DNA from: Leptodontidium sp. MPI-SDFR-AT-0119
Lineage: Eukaryota; Ascomycota; Leotiomycetes; Helotiales; Leptodontidiaceae
Assembly: GCA_020726505.1 (NCBI GenBank)
Contig: JAHLEZ010000010.1
Location: 620,001 to 684,000, forward strand
Reading direction: 5' to 3'
Length of the DNA stretch: 64,000 bases
The notes beneath the pieces are model-generated. The model did no database searches. It saw nothing but the letters and a program-made list of their open reading frames with translations, and was not told the DNA's origin. The position numbers and the translations under genes were made by a program. This document shows positions 25,586-39,222 of this stretch, piece by piece (the stretch's first letter is position 1; each line of letters starts with the position of its first letter).

Positions 25586-26393
25586 CCACTAACGATCAGG
25601 CTACTGGCTGTTATTCTTGGGGCGTTTGTTTTGCTAGCGAGCATTGTGGCGGAGGTTATTTTGCATGTTGTGATGGTGGGGGTCGATGCGTTGGTTGTTT
25701 TGGTCTGGAGGGAGGAGTGTTGGGATTGAGCACCATCGTCGTCCTCGCTATATCTGTTTTGGTTGCCCTGCTGGTTCGCCTGATCTGTGCGTTTGTTTCC
25801 GTATTAGTGTTTGAGTACATGATGTCATGGAGTTTCTTGGTGCTGGATTGGTTGGTTGGTTTGTTTGGAATAATTTGTAAGGCATGGCAGGCTGTGAGAA
25901 GCATCGGAAAGGAGTGTCTTGGGGAAGAATGGTCGACTGGAGTGTATGAACACTGTGTTGATTAGTTGTTGTATACCCTACATGCATTGGTAGAATAGTC
26001 TACTACTAGTAGTCACTACCCAAGTAATCGAAATAATGATTCGTCTCAACTTTCTCGATGCTCCTCTCACTTGAGCTTGCAAATCGCCTTACTGCCTATC
26101 CTAAGAACTCTTAGAGTGTCTGCTGCGAGTACCCGCGCTCTCAGCACTCTCAGCGCCCCCAGCGCCTGACGTGGCATCCAGCAGTGCTAGCCATGCTCGT
26201 GCCGCTTGATGGACTTCTGCCAAATTCGAATATCAGTAGTGGACTGTAGTCACTGCATAAGGTAACCGGGTTGTAAAGAAATTTAATTTAGAACAATGCA
26301 TATATTTAGCATCTCTCTATCCAACTTCCTCTGCCAATGTAGTCGCTACAAATACAAAAAGGGAAGGGTGTGTCATGTCGCAATCTGGACTGC
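25586..26393. other. Convergent 3' region of NOT4 and NPC1
   Basis: This lies between two gene ends that face each other. A hydrophobic plus-strand frame overlapping the NOT4 stop (25582-25965) is G/T-rich and looks like 3' untranslated sequence, not a gene. Confidence 0.45.
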
Positions 26394-29300
26394 TTAGTAC
26401 TCATCATCAGAGTCATCCTCATCCTCTGGAAGTAACGCCCTGTAGCGTCTACTTGCCAGATCCTCCTCCAGGCCCCCTTCGCTTTCAGGGTCCATGTAGC
26501 CCTCTCCACCCAGCAAACTCAATGCCACAGGTAGGAAGATCAGGGCGTGTATAGCGGCAAAGATTACCAGGGCCAACCAGATCCTGAAATAGTAAATCTC
26601 GAAGATCTTGCTTCGAGTGAATGCTAGAACTGATACACCAAGGAGCTTGGTGATTGTGATGCCCGAAAAGACAGAGCCGCCGACGTTGACAAGAGCAGTC
26701 CATGCTCTGGCGTCTCTCCCCCGGAACTTCTTGCTGGCGCGCTCCATCACGGCGCGGGAAGGGAACATGAATGCACGGGCGATGTGAGCGCAGAACTCAA
26801 CTCCGATACCCACACAAATGATGAGGTTGACGAGACTGACGGCGTTGAGGGATACATTGAAGACAGCCATGAAGCCGATAATGTCAACAACTATCATGAT
26901 CACTGTTGCGGTAACCACGGCGCCGGTTTTCACGGACCCGAGAAGGATGGATGAGATTGCGAGGATGAGTGCCAGTGCCGAGCCGAGAAGCGTAGCTGTA
27001 AGACGGACAATGGTTGCGTATTGATCGAAGAAAATGTAGAATGCGCTGTATGGGAATACGTCCACTCCTGAGCTCTTGCTGAGACCATCCGCTATTCTAC
27101 GAGCAGATGCGTACGCGTCAATAAAGGCATCTTGACTGCGAAGTGGAGTGTGAGCGGTTCGGAAATGGCTTGCTGGGATCGTTTCTCTTTCTGCATCAAT
27201 AACCAAAGCACTGCTGTAGGCAGCTTTTCCACCCAAAGGACAATCAGCGTCTGACGGAGCCTCTATCCATTTCTCAAGATAGTGCATGAACTCTTGTCCC
27301 TCTGGCATTCCATACAAGGTAATATTCCATGCGGGGTCACGATCTGCGAAGCAGGTATTCCCATTCTCTACACAACATTCTGCAAGATTGGGATCCAGCC
27401 AGCGGAAATAATCATCGATCCAACTTGCTGGAGTCGAGGCAATGTAAGATATATTTGATCTTTTTCGTTCTCCTTCAATGATGTTTGTAATGGAGTCTTG
27501 CTCGCATGTACTGAATCGAGAGCAAAGCTGTTGTTGGTGCAGCCGTTGCGTGACATTCAACTCCCGAGTGACAAAATAAACAGGTGGACCAGACTCAAAA
27601 TAGGCATACAGATCGTTGAAGTATGGGATCAAGTAAGAGTCGTCCGGGATGGCAACTCTCTGGTCAAGGCCCAGAGACACTTCTGGAATCAATGAGACTC
27701 CAGCAGTGAAAATGCCCAAGAAAACCACCACAACTGCCACTTTCATCTTCTTGCCCAATAGGGTTGGTGCATAAGATTTGCGAATGAACTTTTGCAGAAC
27801 GCCTTCTTCTTGCCCTTCGTACGGTCTCATGTATCCATTGCCATTTGAGCCGAGCTGTACACCGGCACGTTTGATTTGGATACAGGGAAAGCAGTCTGCG
27901 CGGCGATCTTCCACTCGTCTTTGATTCAGAGCTAGAACCGAGACAAACATGGTTACTTGGAGTATGGCGTTGATGAAAACGGCCCCTGCAGCGTATATGG
28001 CGAAGTTCCGAACAGCAGGCATGCCTACAAACGCTCCCAACGAGAAGGCAATGGTCTCCGTAATTGCTGACAGGAGAATTGATGGGCCCATCCGTCCAAG
28101 AGCTTTAGCAATTCTGAACTCAACCATCTCATCAGGGTGGCTGACATTCACCCTCTCGAATTCGTGGACGATCAAGAAGATATTGTCGACACCAACTGCA
28201 AGAACAATAAATGGAATGACTTCTGCAATGATCAGAGTCACCTTGATGCCCGCTGCTGAGAAGAGACCGATGGATGCCGAGATGGACATCAACACAATCA
28301 GGATGCCTACGACACCAAGAGTGAACTTTGACTCAACCAGGGAAGTTGCCGGGTTTCGCAAAACCGATCGTACTGACAGAGTTGTAGACCCAAGAGCTAG
28401 CGAGGCGTAGAAGAACATGAAGATGTAGCTGATCACTACAATCTTTGCGTCGGTGTTGGTGGACTTGTTGAGTTCTTGTTCTAAGCTGATCTCGGTGGAG
28501 AAGGATAGTCTTAACTTCCGCTCGGATGCTTCAGCTTGAATCTCAAGCAGAGTGTCCTTCATCGTTTGTTCCCAATCCATCGCTTTTTCAACTTCAGGAG
28601 AGCCTTCAGCATGATTCTGGACAACCCAAGTGACAATAATCGCAGGTGAGTCTGCAACATCACCGACACCGTGTAAGCCACCAAGAATCATGCTGGGCTC
28701 GATCGGCTGTTGAAATTCGGGAAGACATTCAACAGGCGATTGAGCACATGATTCAAGTTTCCTCTTCCAGGTGCTTGGTGAGACAGTGCTGATGTCGTTT
28801 TGAAAATAAGCGGCTACTGATTGCACAACACAGCCGTCGCCAGTAGGCTTGAAGCACACATCATCGAACGTGGCGTTGGTTTTCGCCCCTTTCAAGGCAC
28901 TAACCCGTTTTTCGACATCTATCCACCATTTAAGAGTATCGTAACTAAGTACTGGGCTTGAGCCATTCGATGAAGTTTCATTCACCAAGAAGACTTGCTC
29001 AGCACGATAAAAGGGGCCGAAATTCGTATCGAAAAAGCTCTTCTCCTCCGCAGCAGCTGATGTTGGACTGACCCATAATCGGGCAGGGTCTCTTTCGATG
29101 TCAAATCGAATCCAGCCAATGCTAAGGAGGCCGACGATGAGAACACTGATTCCAATGGTAATGCCGGGGAATCGAGCAGCCGTAAAACCTAGATGGCTAA
29201 ATGCACTATCACAGAAAGAGTTGATCCGGTATGTCCTTTGTGGGCGATCGTACATAGCGCCATTATGAACCATATCTCCTTCATCTTCGTCGTCACTGGG

Positions 29301-30267
29301 CGAAGCATCTTGGAGAAGTCGAAGCCGGTCGGATCTTCGTCTAGAGTGCTTGGCCCAAGCAACGTGACCAGACACTGCTGTGACAAGCAAGAGAATGAGG
29401 ACACTGTATGTCAGAATTGCCCCAAAGGATAGGCACGGTAGTAATCCAACATGGCATGTCCCTGCTTCGGCGATATCTGGCAACGTTGGACACACAGCAG
29501 GGCAGTCGATGCAAGGACATCGAAAATTTGGATTGGTGTCATTGCATGCTTTTGGTTCCATGGGTAATGAATTCATTCCTTTCTGTGTATAGTCGCTCGG
29601 TCTTGGGAAATTGATTTGGAATGGCGAGCCAAATGGGGGATTCTTCTTTCCCAAAAACTTCAAAAAGTCTGTGTAGTTCTTCGCTCCCCCTCCAATGAAG
29701 GCCATCGCATTCGTGTTTGTCGGACCGAATTTGACATCTTTGCAGCTGTCATAGAATCCAGATCCGTACTTGTCCGATACCAGTTGGTCCAGCTCCGTCA
29801 CTTTTAGCCCCTGGGCTCCCTTCTCTGCTTGTGTTACGTTGATAAAAAGGGACTGATCGGGAGAGCAAGTGAAGGTGCAAAAGGTGTTGTAGAAGTTGTT
29901 CTTGCATGCCGGACAATCAGCAATGAAGGACTGTGCCTTTTTGAGGTTATCCGAAAGTACATCAAGCTGTCCACATTAGTCGCTGCATCAGTCTGTTGGG
30001 TAGCTATTATACCTGATCTTTTTCGCAGCATAGAGGTCCTGTCCTCCATTTCTCTTCAGGACAAAGTTCCAGAAGCTGCTTCCTCACATCATCATCCGGA
30101 TCCTTCGCAAGACCATTGTCCACGCAAGGCAGAGCAGGTGAGAAGAAGCCACCACCACCACAAGTTCCTCGGAGAGCACATCTTCCTGCTTCGTGTTTCT
30201 GTGTAAATAGCTCGCTGGATGCCAGGCTGAATAGCCCGACGGCAGCTGCCAGATGCCTCAACCCCAT
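26394..30267 (-). CDS. NCR1: Niemann-Pick C1-type sterol transporter (NPC1/Ncr1)
   Basis: This is the vacuolar/lysosomal membrane protein that passes sterols from the NPC2 carrier into the membrane. Two exons, 30267-30013 and 29966-26394, give 1275 residues, the usual size. A signal peptide (MGLRHLAAAVGLFSLASS) leads into the Cys-rich sterol-binding NPC1 domain (GRCALRGTCGGGG, then CPACKNNFYNTFCTFTCSPD). The sterol-sensing domain follows (VIPFIVLAVGVDNIFLIVHEF), then a second lumenal loop and the RND-type C-terminal membrane block (IICVGIGVEFCAHIARAFM). The tail is acidic (LPEDEDDSDDEY). The only intron is 46 nt. The gene is intact. Confidence 0.95.
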
Positions 30268-31368
30268 CTTGGAAGTGGCTCCTCCGGCGTCGCCCAGCGT
30301 CGCAGAGTGTTGTATTTCGGGAGGATGTTTCGGGAGGTGGTTGATGAAGGACTTCAGTGTTCCGCGACCAATATGAAGCTCATGGCAAGCTGTTTGATGA
30401 GGTCAAGGTCGAAGCGGGGTGAACTGACTGTGTTGACGGTTGTTGACTCGGGTGACTGACTGGGCAAGCTCCATCAATACTGAGCTGCGCCACACAAAAG
30501 GTACCAACGTCATCTGCCGTGCGGCTGAACCTGGAGCTCGAGCATCACATGACCGGGTGTTGATTTCAGGTGCCCAGAGCAAGCTCGGTCGACAAACCCC
30601 TTTTGCCTACTTAGGTACCTACCAAGGATTTTTCTCACTCATCACATTTTGGCTCATCTCCGAACATCTGCAGAATTGTCTTGGGGAAAGGCCAGATACT
30701 TTCAATGTTCATTTCTTGTACTATGCATACTCTTCAAGCTGATGTAAATTCGGTGGCTAAGATTGCTTGGGACGAAAGCTTCGATGATTTACCTTCTGCA
30801 TATCTCTGCCCTTGCTCCCAAATCAGTTCTTGCGTCGGTGATCGATGAACAAGTCCTGGAATTATATACACACATATATATCTGTATCCAAAATCTCTGG
30901 AAGAAGCACACTCAGGCTGAACGCTTCGCTATGTGTAGAAGGGCAAGCCGGGTCTTGCCCAGATATGCCTTCCCGTTATGGTAATTGTACTTCTGCATCC
31001 TAATCTCCTATCTTCCAAATTCTGTACAAATTCAATGCTCTGGCGACGAGCGTCCTCAAGTATTCATACCAAGACGAGCTACTTCCACTTTCTCAGCCTT
31101 GAAAGTTGAAACACTTCTACTTTCTGTTCACAGTTCAGCCTTCTTCAATGTGGCGTTTCCAGAAATGGACATTGTCTTACAATCTTCCTGAGCTCTAGCT
31201 GCAGAAGCAATTCAATATTGTTTTGATCCAGCCTCCCGGCATTGGTGCTGTGGCTTGAATTGAACCTCATACTTTTTCATGTCGTGGAGTCCGCTCTCAT
31301 ATTCTCCGATGACTTTCGTCCCTTCTCCCTTTCTCTTCTTCTTTCAACGCAGCCAATTGTAAGCAAAA
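30268..31368. other. Divergent promoter region, NPC1 and sedolisin
   Basis: About 1.1 kb between two divergent start codons. A CTTAGGTACCTACC motif lies near 30608-30621. Only short frames without family resemblance are present. Confidence 0.4.
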
Positions 31369-33991
31369 ATGCATCTGTTTGAGGTCTTTACGGCCACATT
31401 ATTGTTCGCGGCTTTTGCCAATTGCATTGCTATTCCAGCTTCTCACAGTGTCCATGAGAAGCGGGATTCCCCACCAAGAGAATGGATCAAACGTGGAAGA
31501 GTACAGTCCGACTCCGTCCTTCCGATTCGAATTGGACTGTCCCAAACGAACCTTGAAAAGGGCTATTCTTTCCTGATGGAAGTGTAAGTGCTGGATAATC
31601 GTCGACGTTTGCGCAGTGCTCGAGTTAAATATTACAGATCCGATCCGGCATCACCTCGATTTGGGAAGCACTGGACAGAGGTAGAGGTAGACGGCATGTT
31701 CAAACCGGACGAAGAATCCGCCAATTCAGTAATTGATTGGTTAGTTTCTTCGGGCATCTCGAGGAATCGTATCGCAGAATCAGACAACAAAAGTTGGCTG
31801 GCATTTGATGCAACGGCAGGGGAATCTGAAGAACTCTTGCTCACGGAATTCTACGAGTATGAGAATTCTGGTACAGGAAATATTGGAGTCGCATGTGAAG
31901 AGTACGAAACTGCTCTTTGATAATATATGCTGGGGTCGATGCTAATAGAAAATAGATATTTCCTTCCTACTCTTCTCCAGCGACATGTTGACTACATCAC
32001 CCCTGGGATCAAACTCCTACCTGTATCGAAACAGGTGACAAAGAGAGCTTTCAGCAAACGACCAGGAGCAGTTTTGCCCATGCCTCCACTCGTTCATATA
32101 TTACCTCCCTCATCAAACGCAAAGCAGGAACCAAGCATGCAAAGCACTGCAGCCCCGCTGGTAAATTGCAATCAACAGATTACACCCGAATGCATCAAAG
32201 GCCTTTACAAGGTCCCGATTGGCACAAAATTTAACTCGACAAACAGAATGGGCATCTTCGAAGCAGGTGACGTTTACAGCCAAGCTGATCTTGACATGTT
32301 CTTCAAGGATCACTATCCTGCGATTCCTAAGAAGACAGCACCGAAGAAACAGTTGATCAATGGGGCCATTGCACCTGTTGTGCAAAGTGAGGCGGGGTTG
32401 GAGTCGGATTTGGACTTTCAAGTTGCATATCCACTGCTCTGGCCGCAGCAGACAGTCCTTTATCAACTTGGGGACGAAAGCTCCTTTAATACTTTCCTAG
32501 ATGCTCTTGATGGGGTAAGCGAAGCTATACTTCTGCCATACAATTGCTAACTTTGAAAAGTCGTACTGCAAATATGAAGCATTCGGGCAGAAGGTGAGTC
32601 GAATTCCTACAAATCTTCCAACTTCGTAGATTGTCAGGTCGTCAAATATTGACTAGCCTGTAGGGAGACGATCCTAATTTCGACCCCACCTATCCCAATG
32701 AGGCCTATGCTGGTAGGAGAATGTGTAGGAGATTCAAGCCTACGAATGTCATCTCTGTCTCATATGGTGGTAGTGAATGGGATCTTCCTGCGTACTATCA
32801 GCAGAGACAGTGCAACGAGTGAGCCTACATTTCCTGGGAGCCATGTCTTTTTCTAATTTCGCTCAGGTTCATGAAACTCGGCCTCATGGGTATCTCGGTA
32901 TTTTTTGCCTCGGGAGACAGTGGAGTCGCAGTAGCGAATGGGTGCATAAATGGCAATGTGTTCAATCCCGTATGGCCCGCCACGTAAGTCTAAATTCTCT
33001 CCACCATAATTCGCAAACTATACTCAAGATTTTCAACTTAGGTGCCCGTATATCACAGCTGTCGGCGCAACGAAAATCAGACCCGGCAAAAAGGTCACAG
33101 ACGAAGAAGCAGTCGCACAGGAAGATGAGAACTCGATATTCGGCACCTTTTCTTCCGGAGGGGGGTTTAGTAATGTATACACGATCCCCGACTATCAGAA
33201 GAAAGCTTTGAAGACGTAAGTTTGAATATTTGTGAACAGTCTACTTTATGAAGTTGGTCAAGTGCAAACCGTTGCATGCCAATGCTCTTCTCGATGTCTT
33301 CTATGTTTCCAATCTAGATTCTGTCAAACGACTAACGGGACATCCAAGATATTTCTCATCGCACAACCCGCCCTACGATTCCTACTCTGCCTTCGGAACA
33401 TCCTATAACCCAGGCGATGTGGCTGCAAACGGTGGTCTGTACAATCGCCTCGGAAGAGGTATCCCAGATGTTTCTGCGAATGGGGATAACATTACAATGA
33501 TCTATCAAGGGCAGAAAGCTTTGGCTGCTGGGAGTAGCGCTAGTGAGTTCCTCACACACAACTCTGCTGAGGCGCTGATGCTAATGGGAGTAGGTGCTCC
33601 GATGTTTGCCGCAATCATCAACAGAGTAAGCCCCTCATTCCTATGAGAGCTCAAAGGAAACAAGACTGACTTGAATATAGATCAATGAAGAGCGCCTCGC
33701 TGCCGGGAAGTCAACAGTGGGATTCATTAATCCGGTGTTGTATGCCAACCCGGGAATCTTGAATGACATTACGAAAGGCAAGAATTCGGGTTGTGGAACA
33801 GACGGCTATGCTGCTGTTAGAGGGTAAGACGTCCTCTTGATTCTTTTCTTTCCCTTTTACTTGAATAGCATATGACTCTGAGTGAAGAAGAGTCGTACAG
33901 TGCTGACTGTTTGTTTAGATGGGATCCAGCTTCGGGGTTAGGAACTCCCAATTTCCCCAAGATGTTGAAATTGTGGATGAATTTGCCTTGA
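31369..33991 (+). CDS. Secreted sedolisin (S53) tripeptidyl-peptidase-like serine peptidase
   Basis: This is a secreted acid peptidase of the sedolisin family. Eleven exons (31369-31583, 31638-31901, 31956-32514, 32561-32593, 32664-32818, 32867-32983, 33042-33215, 33349-33542, 33594-33625, 33681-33823, 33919-33991) give 652 residues. A signal peptide precedes an S53 pro-domain that ends near HVDYITPGIKLL. Catalytic residues fit: Glu309 and Asp313 in EAGLESDLDF, the oxyanion Asp426 in ASGDSGVAVANG, and Ser569 in GSSASAPMFAAI. The C-terminal calcium site (NDITKGKNSGCGTDGY, then GWDPASGLGTPNF) is present. GSS replaces the commoner GTS before the nucleophile. Two exons are only 32-33 nt long. The gene is intact. 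Confidence 0.9.
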
Positions 33992-34845
33992 GATGAAGAT
34001 ACCGAGAAATAGATTCGGAAGAGTTGAGTTTACGTCGAGTTCTGTCCAACGAACACCGTTGTATATAATGCTAAGGGAGCGAGCGAAATCCCAACTACCC
34101 GAGACTTGTACCCTGACGGCCGTAGCCCTTTCATCTATCATTGGCTGTAGGTTGGTGATATTTACTTCTGTCAGACTTCATCAGCCAGCAAGGTGGACTT
34201 GATTGGTAGCCAACCTGAATGCGAGCTCAAGCGATGGAGCTAAGCCTGTGGGATGTCAAGGTTCGAGGACGGAAGCCAAAAGATCGAAATCAATAGTCAT
34301 TGCGAGGAATCATCAAGCTAGGAGTGTCAATTGAGTATTTTGAAGTACGAGAAAAAGTAGTACCATGAAAGCTTTGATAGGATAGCAAGCCAGTCGGAAG
34401 GAAGCAAATTCGGCAAAGACTGTGGATCGGGCATTGATGTTGTGTAGTGACCACGTCTTTGGGGTATATTTGATAATTGAGGCCCGAGATACTCATATTG
34501 AAGTTGTGCATTCCCAGATTGTAGTGAAAGTGTTTGTAACTATCACCAGTACGGCACTTCTCGAAGAGTTTGACGTCGGAAGCAAGGATTCGTCTCACCT
34601 TCAGAACGGAACGCGGGGTGCACAAAAGTTGCACCGCCTCACCCGCAACACTTCTCAGCCGTTCAAAGAGGCAGTGCAGCTCAAAAGTTATCCCTTGCTT
34701 GGTGGGTGTTCAAATCGCAAAGCTTTTCCATTTTATAGTTATCCGGAGGTAACCTGCGACGACTTCTCGATGAAGAGACAAATCGATATCATAGACAGGT
34801 CCTACTGAATTGAGCACTGACAGCGGCTCGCCCCGAGCACTTCAG
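33992..34845. other. Intergenic, no gene seen
   Basis: This holds the 3' region of the sedolisin gene and the promoter of the kinase gene. No gene is recognised. Confidence 0.4.
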
Positions 34846-36987
34846 ATGGCCGACGTCGCCGAAGATGGGTGGCATCTTGTGGTTGCGCACCCAGCAACTG
34901 AGATCCGCGAAGAGAAGCAGATAGAGGAATGGGAACGGTCGAAGGGACATTGGTCTGGTTGTGGGAAACATCCCGATCCTACGCAATGGACAGACCACAA
35001 GGCGATCAGGACGTATGGTCGAGAGCTTGGGATTGGAAGCTATGGCGTCGTGGAGCGCATAACCTACCGAACTGTTACAATGGCTCGCAAGTGGTTCGTG
35101 TCTCTTCTGGAAGATTGTTTATTAGTATACTGATGATTTTAAGTGTCAAACCGAGGCGTGGAATGACAGTTGAGCAGCTGCGACAAGAAGCCAATGCGAT
35201 GGAACGGTTGGCGCATAAGCATATTTTGAAGTTGGTTGGAACATACACTTTCAAACGCAACAACCTTTACCTCCTCCTATACCCCGTCGCCGTCTGCGAT
35301 CTGAGTAGACTCTTGGAGGACGTCGATGAAATTCGTTGCGGATCTGCTTCGGACCATGAGGACGCTTTCAAGAGACTGCAAGCACTTGGGTTGAGGGGTG
35401 TTGGTACAATTGAGGACCTGGCACAGTTGAGAAGTACTTCGCAGACTGCCAATGGACATCCTAGGACAAGTACAGCAGTGGGATTTCTGCAGCAGATTCT
35501 TGGGTGTATAACGGAAGCGTTGGCATATTGCCATGAAAAGAAAATACGGCACCGCGATCTGAAACCAAAGAACATACTATTGAGTCCTGGACGGGTGTAT
35601 CTGGCCGACTTTGGGATTGCTAGAGATGTTAAGGATACCGAGGATAGCATAACCCAAGGGCGATGCGGTACACCATCATGGATCGCGCCTGAAGTGCACG
35701 ACGAAGAGCTGCATTCGATGTCTCACGCTGACATCTGGTCTCTCGGTTGCATATTCTTGAACGTTGCGACTATTCTCTACGGAGAGACGTTGGAACAATT
35801 TGAAGATATCATGAAAGAAAAAGACTGGGCCTTGAAGTACAAAATGTTGCCCGCATATCTGCAGGATCTTCGGACGAAAGCTATCGCGGCATCGCTAGAG
35901 AACCAGGACCAGCCTAATGTCAACTGCAAGCATATCATGACTCTCATCGACCAAATGCTTCAGTATAATCCAGGTGATAGACCGGAGGCTAAGGAGGTGA
36001 ACGAGAGGTTACTGGAACTTGGCGGGCTGGATCAGATCTACCATCTCTCTTGCTGCCACAAGAAAAACGCCCAGATTTCCCAAGTGATCAGTAAGTTAAC
36101 TAATCTGAATGTCCAAGCCACCAATTTAACATTCATTAGACAACAAACTCAAATCAGTCTACGAAAACACTACGATCGCAGCAAAACAGTTGGCTCAAAT
36201 GAAAACTGAACTTGCAGTAAAGCAGAAACGTATAGAAGAACTCGAGTCCATAAATGAGACTTGGCAGCAACGGATAGAAAAAGAGCGCAGACATGCAGGC
36301 GAGCAATACAAAGCATTGCAAGAGAGGCATAACCGAGAAGTAGAAGCTCGCAAGCAACTCGAAGCCCAACTCAAAGCCATGCAAAAGCCATCACGGCGAC
36401 CAGGCTCCCAAAACCGAGGGCGAGGACGAGGTCTCAGCCATCTTCATATCAACAGTGTCAATATCCACGGCAATCCCGCCTCTAACACGAATGGTGCCGT
36501 CAACATCAGCATCGGCAAACAAACTCCTGCTACCGAGTTTGGTCACCCCCAACGCCGGCCCAGTAGGGTCCCAGTCCCTACCAGGCCAGCGACACCCATC
36601 TTAGCAACAACCATCTCATCAACTCCATCACCGAAACCATCGACGCCCATCCGACCAGTCATAACTCGGGATCCAGCTAGCACAACCAGCACACTACTCA
36701 GCTCATTCCACTCGACGTTCTCGAAAGTTAGTCTCAAGACAAACGATTCGATGAGCTCGGTGAGCTCGGAAACGGTCAGGAGTATGTCGCCTGATAGTCC
36801 GACAAGTGGGAGGGGACCGCCTTCACCTATTGCGAGTTTGGCGCCGCTGCTGCCACAGCCTCCTCATCCTGTTTTCGCCAAGGCGAAGTCGGATATGCAG
36901 GCGATGAAGCATTTAGAGGTTGTGAAGTCTGTGGAGTTTGTGAAGCCCTCGTGGGCTAAGATTGTGAGATCTGCTTCGAAGGTGTGA
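34846..36987 (+). CDS. Ser/Thr protein kinase with coiled-coil and disordered tail
   Basis: Exons 34846-35090, 35144-36090 and 36140-36987 give 679 residues. The kinase domain has a glycine loop (GIGSYGVVE, residues 62-70), a candidate ATP-binding lysine (K84), the catalytic HRDLKPKN (Asp220), the DFG at 237-239 and WIAPEV. It is therefore likely active. After it comes a charged coiled coil (KQKRIEELESINETWQQRIE and on), then a basic RGRGRG stretch and a long Ser/Pro/Thr-rich tail with a conserved-looking end (SVEFVKPSWAKIVRSASK). The N-terminal 55 residues resemble no known domain. I cannot assign a pathway. The first ATG in good context (MADVAEDGW) was chosen as start. Confidence 0.8.
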
Positions 36988-38081
36988 GGGATTGATTTGT
37001 CTAGTTTAGATGAATCATTGTGTTGGGGGTGTGAAGGGTATCAAGTGTGGATTCAGACCACGCCAAGACCATGGGGATATTGATGGAGGGGAGGAATATC
37101 CAGATCACACGTTGGTTGTCGGTCGGAGGATAGCAGCATGCAATCCAAGTATGTCTATGTGACTCATTCTGAGCGCGTCCTGGAGATCATTTCGACGAGC
37201 CATCTCTGGAGGAGTCCGTAAGAGGAAGGAGCCGGGCCAAGAGTGCCGCAAGTAAAGAAGAGGATCAAGCAGATTGGAGACATCAGCTAGCACGGGTGGT
37301 TTAGACACATATCTAGATGTAGTCTAAGTGTTGATCAAGCGTATAAGCACACATAAAATCAAAGTATGCACAAATTATTGACACGACAATTGCAGTCGAG
37401 AGTGAAAAATCCGCTGAATTCATGGGAGTTGGTTGGATTTGCCTCAGATCAGCCAGCGGACTAAGAATTCTTCACCCAACAACTCGTTCAATGGGAGCAT
37501 TTCTATCTTCTTTCTGAGCTTGCCTGATCTCTCTTCGGAGGTTGTAGCTCGTATCTAGCTACAGCTCTCTCAGAGTCGTGGAAGAGTCTACCCAGAGAAC
37601 CCCCTAAAGAGGTGGTACCGTACCCAGAGTGAAGTTGACCAACAGATACAGTACTCGAGAACACAACTGGATCGGAATCCACTCACTCACCTGGACATCC
37701 GCCGTCTCCACCATTGAGTCCACACCAAAGATTTTTCATTTGAAGAAGTGCAAAAGTAGATGTAAATTACACCAATGAAATTTTTATGTGGATTTTGAAG
37801 AGCAAGTGAGATATATCAATTTCTGTTCTGGTAATCCGCTCACAGATACTAGCTGGTTTCTTAGATATCCGTCGAATTTCACCTGGGTGAAGCTAAACAA
37901 CCTGCAACGAACATTGTTCCCTGTAACTTTATACAGTAACACCGTTATACTCCCCGAAGATTGTCAACTTGAGGGCTCAACTAAAGGGAATCAAAGTTGC
38001 TAAGGATCCACTCAAGCATTAACACACTGCAGCTCGCTTACACGTTCTTTCAGAAGAGAAAAAAATTGCATTAAACTATCA
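36988..38081. other. Convergent intergenic region
   Basis: About 1.1 kb between the kinase and acid phosphatase gene ends. Several short frames exist but none is supportable. Confidence 0.4.
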
Positions 38082-39222
38082 TCAGAAGAAAGGAGCAGCC
38101 TTCGCATCTCCCTCCCCTAAGTTGCCTAGATTCCAGTTATTCTCCACAGTAGACATGATGCTGTAGTGGTTGAAAGCGGTATCATTCTTGGTTCCGTGGA
38201 GAGCAGCCGGGACGGCATCACCAAGGAGGACGGAGAAGACTTTGTTGCTGCTGAGATAATTTTCCGTCTCGTCGAAGGCTGGAGTGTGTTAGTAGAGCAT
38301 CCTTAGCTATAGCTTGCAGGGGGGCGCTTACTGAGTAGGATGAGGGTCTTCTCCATGAAATTCTTATTGGTGAGGAGGGGTTGGAGGAAGGATTTCGCCC
38401 AGCTTCCTGCGACGGTGATGGAAGAATCATGGCCGTCGTTAGCTATTTTGTTTGTTAGCTCAGTCTTGCGTGGATTTAAAACGAGATTTCATACTCATGT
38501 TTGGAGTCAGAAACATCCACTGTGGGAGCATGCCTGTCGCAAGCTCTTTCTGGAACATCGTAAAGTTCTTGGATTTGGCTAGACGGTCTACATTCGAAGT
38601 CACGGAATCGTAACTCATGAGAGGGCTGGTCTAATTAGCACATTCTTCTGTAGCAGGAGTGGAGCAGAACTCACTTATGCTTCCGGACATAATCGTTGGC
38701 TCCAGTCTTTTGGTTTACATAGTCTCCTTGGAAACCAGAATACGGCATGTCCTCGCCATAGACACTCCAGCTCACACCCGCGGGCTCCAATAAATCGACA
38801 ATGGTCTTCACCGTCTTATCGATGCGAAAGGTCCAGTCGGCCCACACCCAGTTGGTTTGTCCCCCAACACTAGCAACATAGTTTGGCTGACTGGGATGCG
38901 TGATGGCCTTGTAGTTGGTGAGCGTGATTCCCTGGCTGGCAACCCATTGCAGTGACGCTGTCACATGTCAGTTGTGGATCTTGAGATAACCAGTTACCTG
39001 GAACTCACGATCTCCTGCTGCCATATCGAAATCCGTGTTCTCCAACCAGATTTGTACGAATCGATCAAATGTCTTTCCCCTGATTGAACTGACGGGACTT
39101 AAAGTCTTCGCTGTAGCTCGGGCTGCTTCAACGGCAGCCACCGCAGTTGAAGTGTACTGAGTCTGCGCATTGCCAACAGTGGCGAACGCCAGCGCGACGG
39201 CAATGGTACCTGAGAAATACAT
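38082..39222 (-). CDS. Secreted acid phosphatase of the phosphoesterase (PF04185) family
   Basis: This fits fungal phosphate-repressible acid phosphatases, which release phosphate from organic esters outside the cell. Exons 39222-39009, 38957-38675, 38625-38495, 38442-38332 and 38278-38082 give 311 residues. A signal peptide (MYFSGTIAVALAFATVGNA) is followed by the metal-binding start of the domain (FDRFVQIWLENTDFD), then ITHPSQPNYVASVGG, DDG-like NDGHDSS and FDETENY. The end (NNWNLGNLGEGDAK) is typical of the family. The exon 2/3 join uses an internal CAG to read KHNPLMSYDSV. All phases close. It is shorter than the roughly 400-residue members but appears complete. Confidence 0.85.

Noticed and set aside
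25582..25965. Hydrophobic 127-residue plus-strand frame overlapping the NOT4 stop
   Set aside because: G/T-rich 3' untranslated composition, starts inside the NOT4 coding end, no family resemblance.
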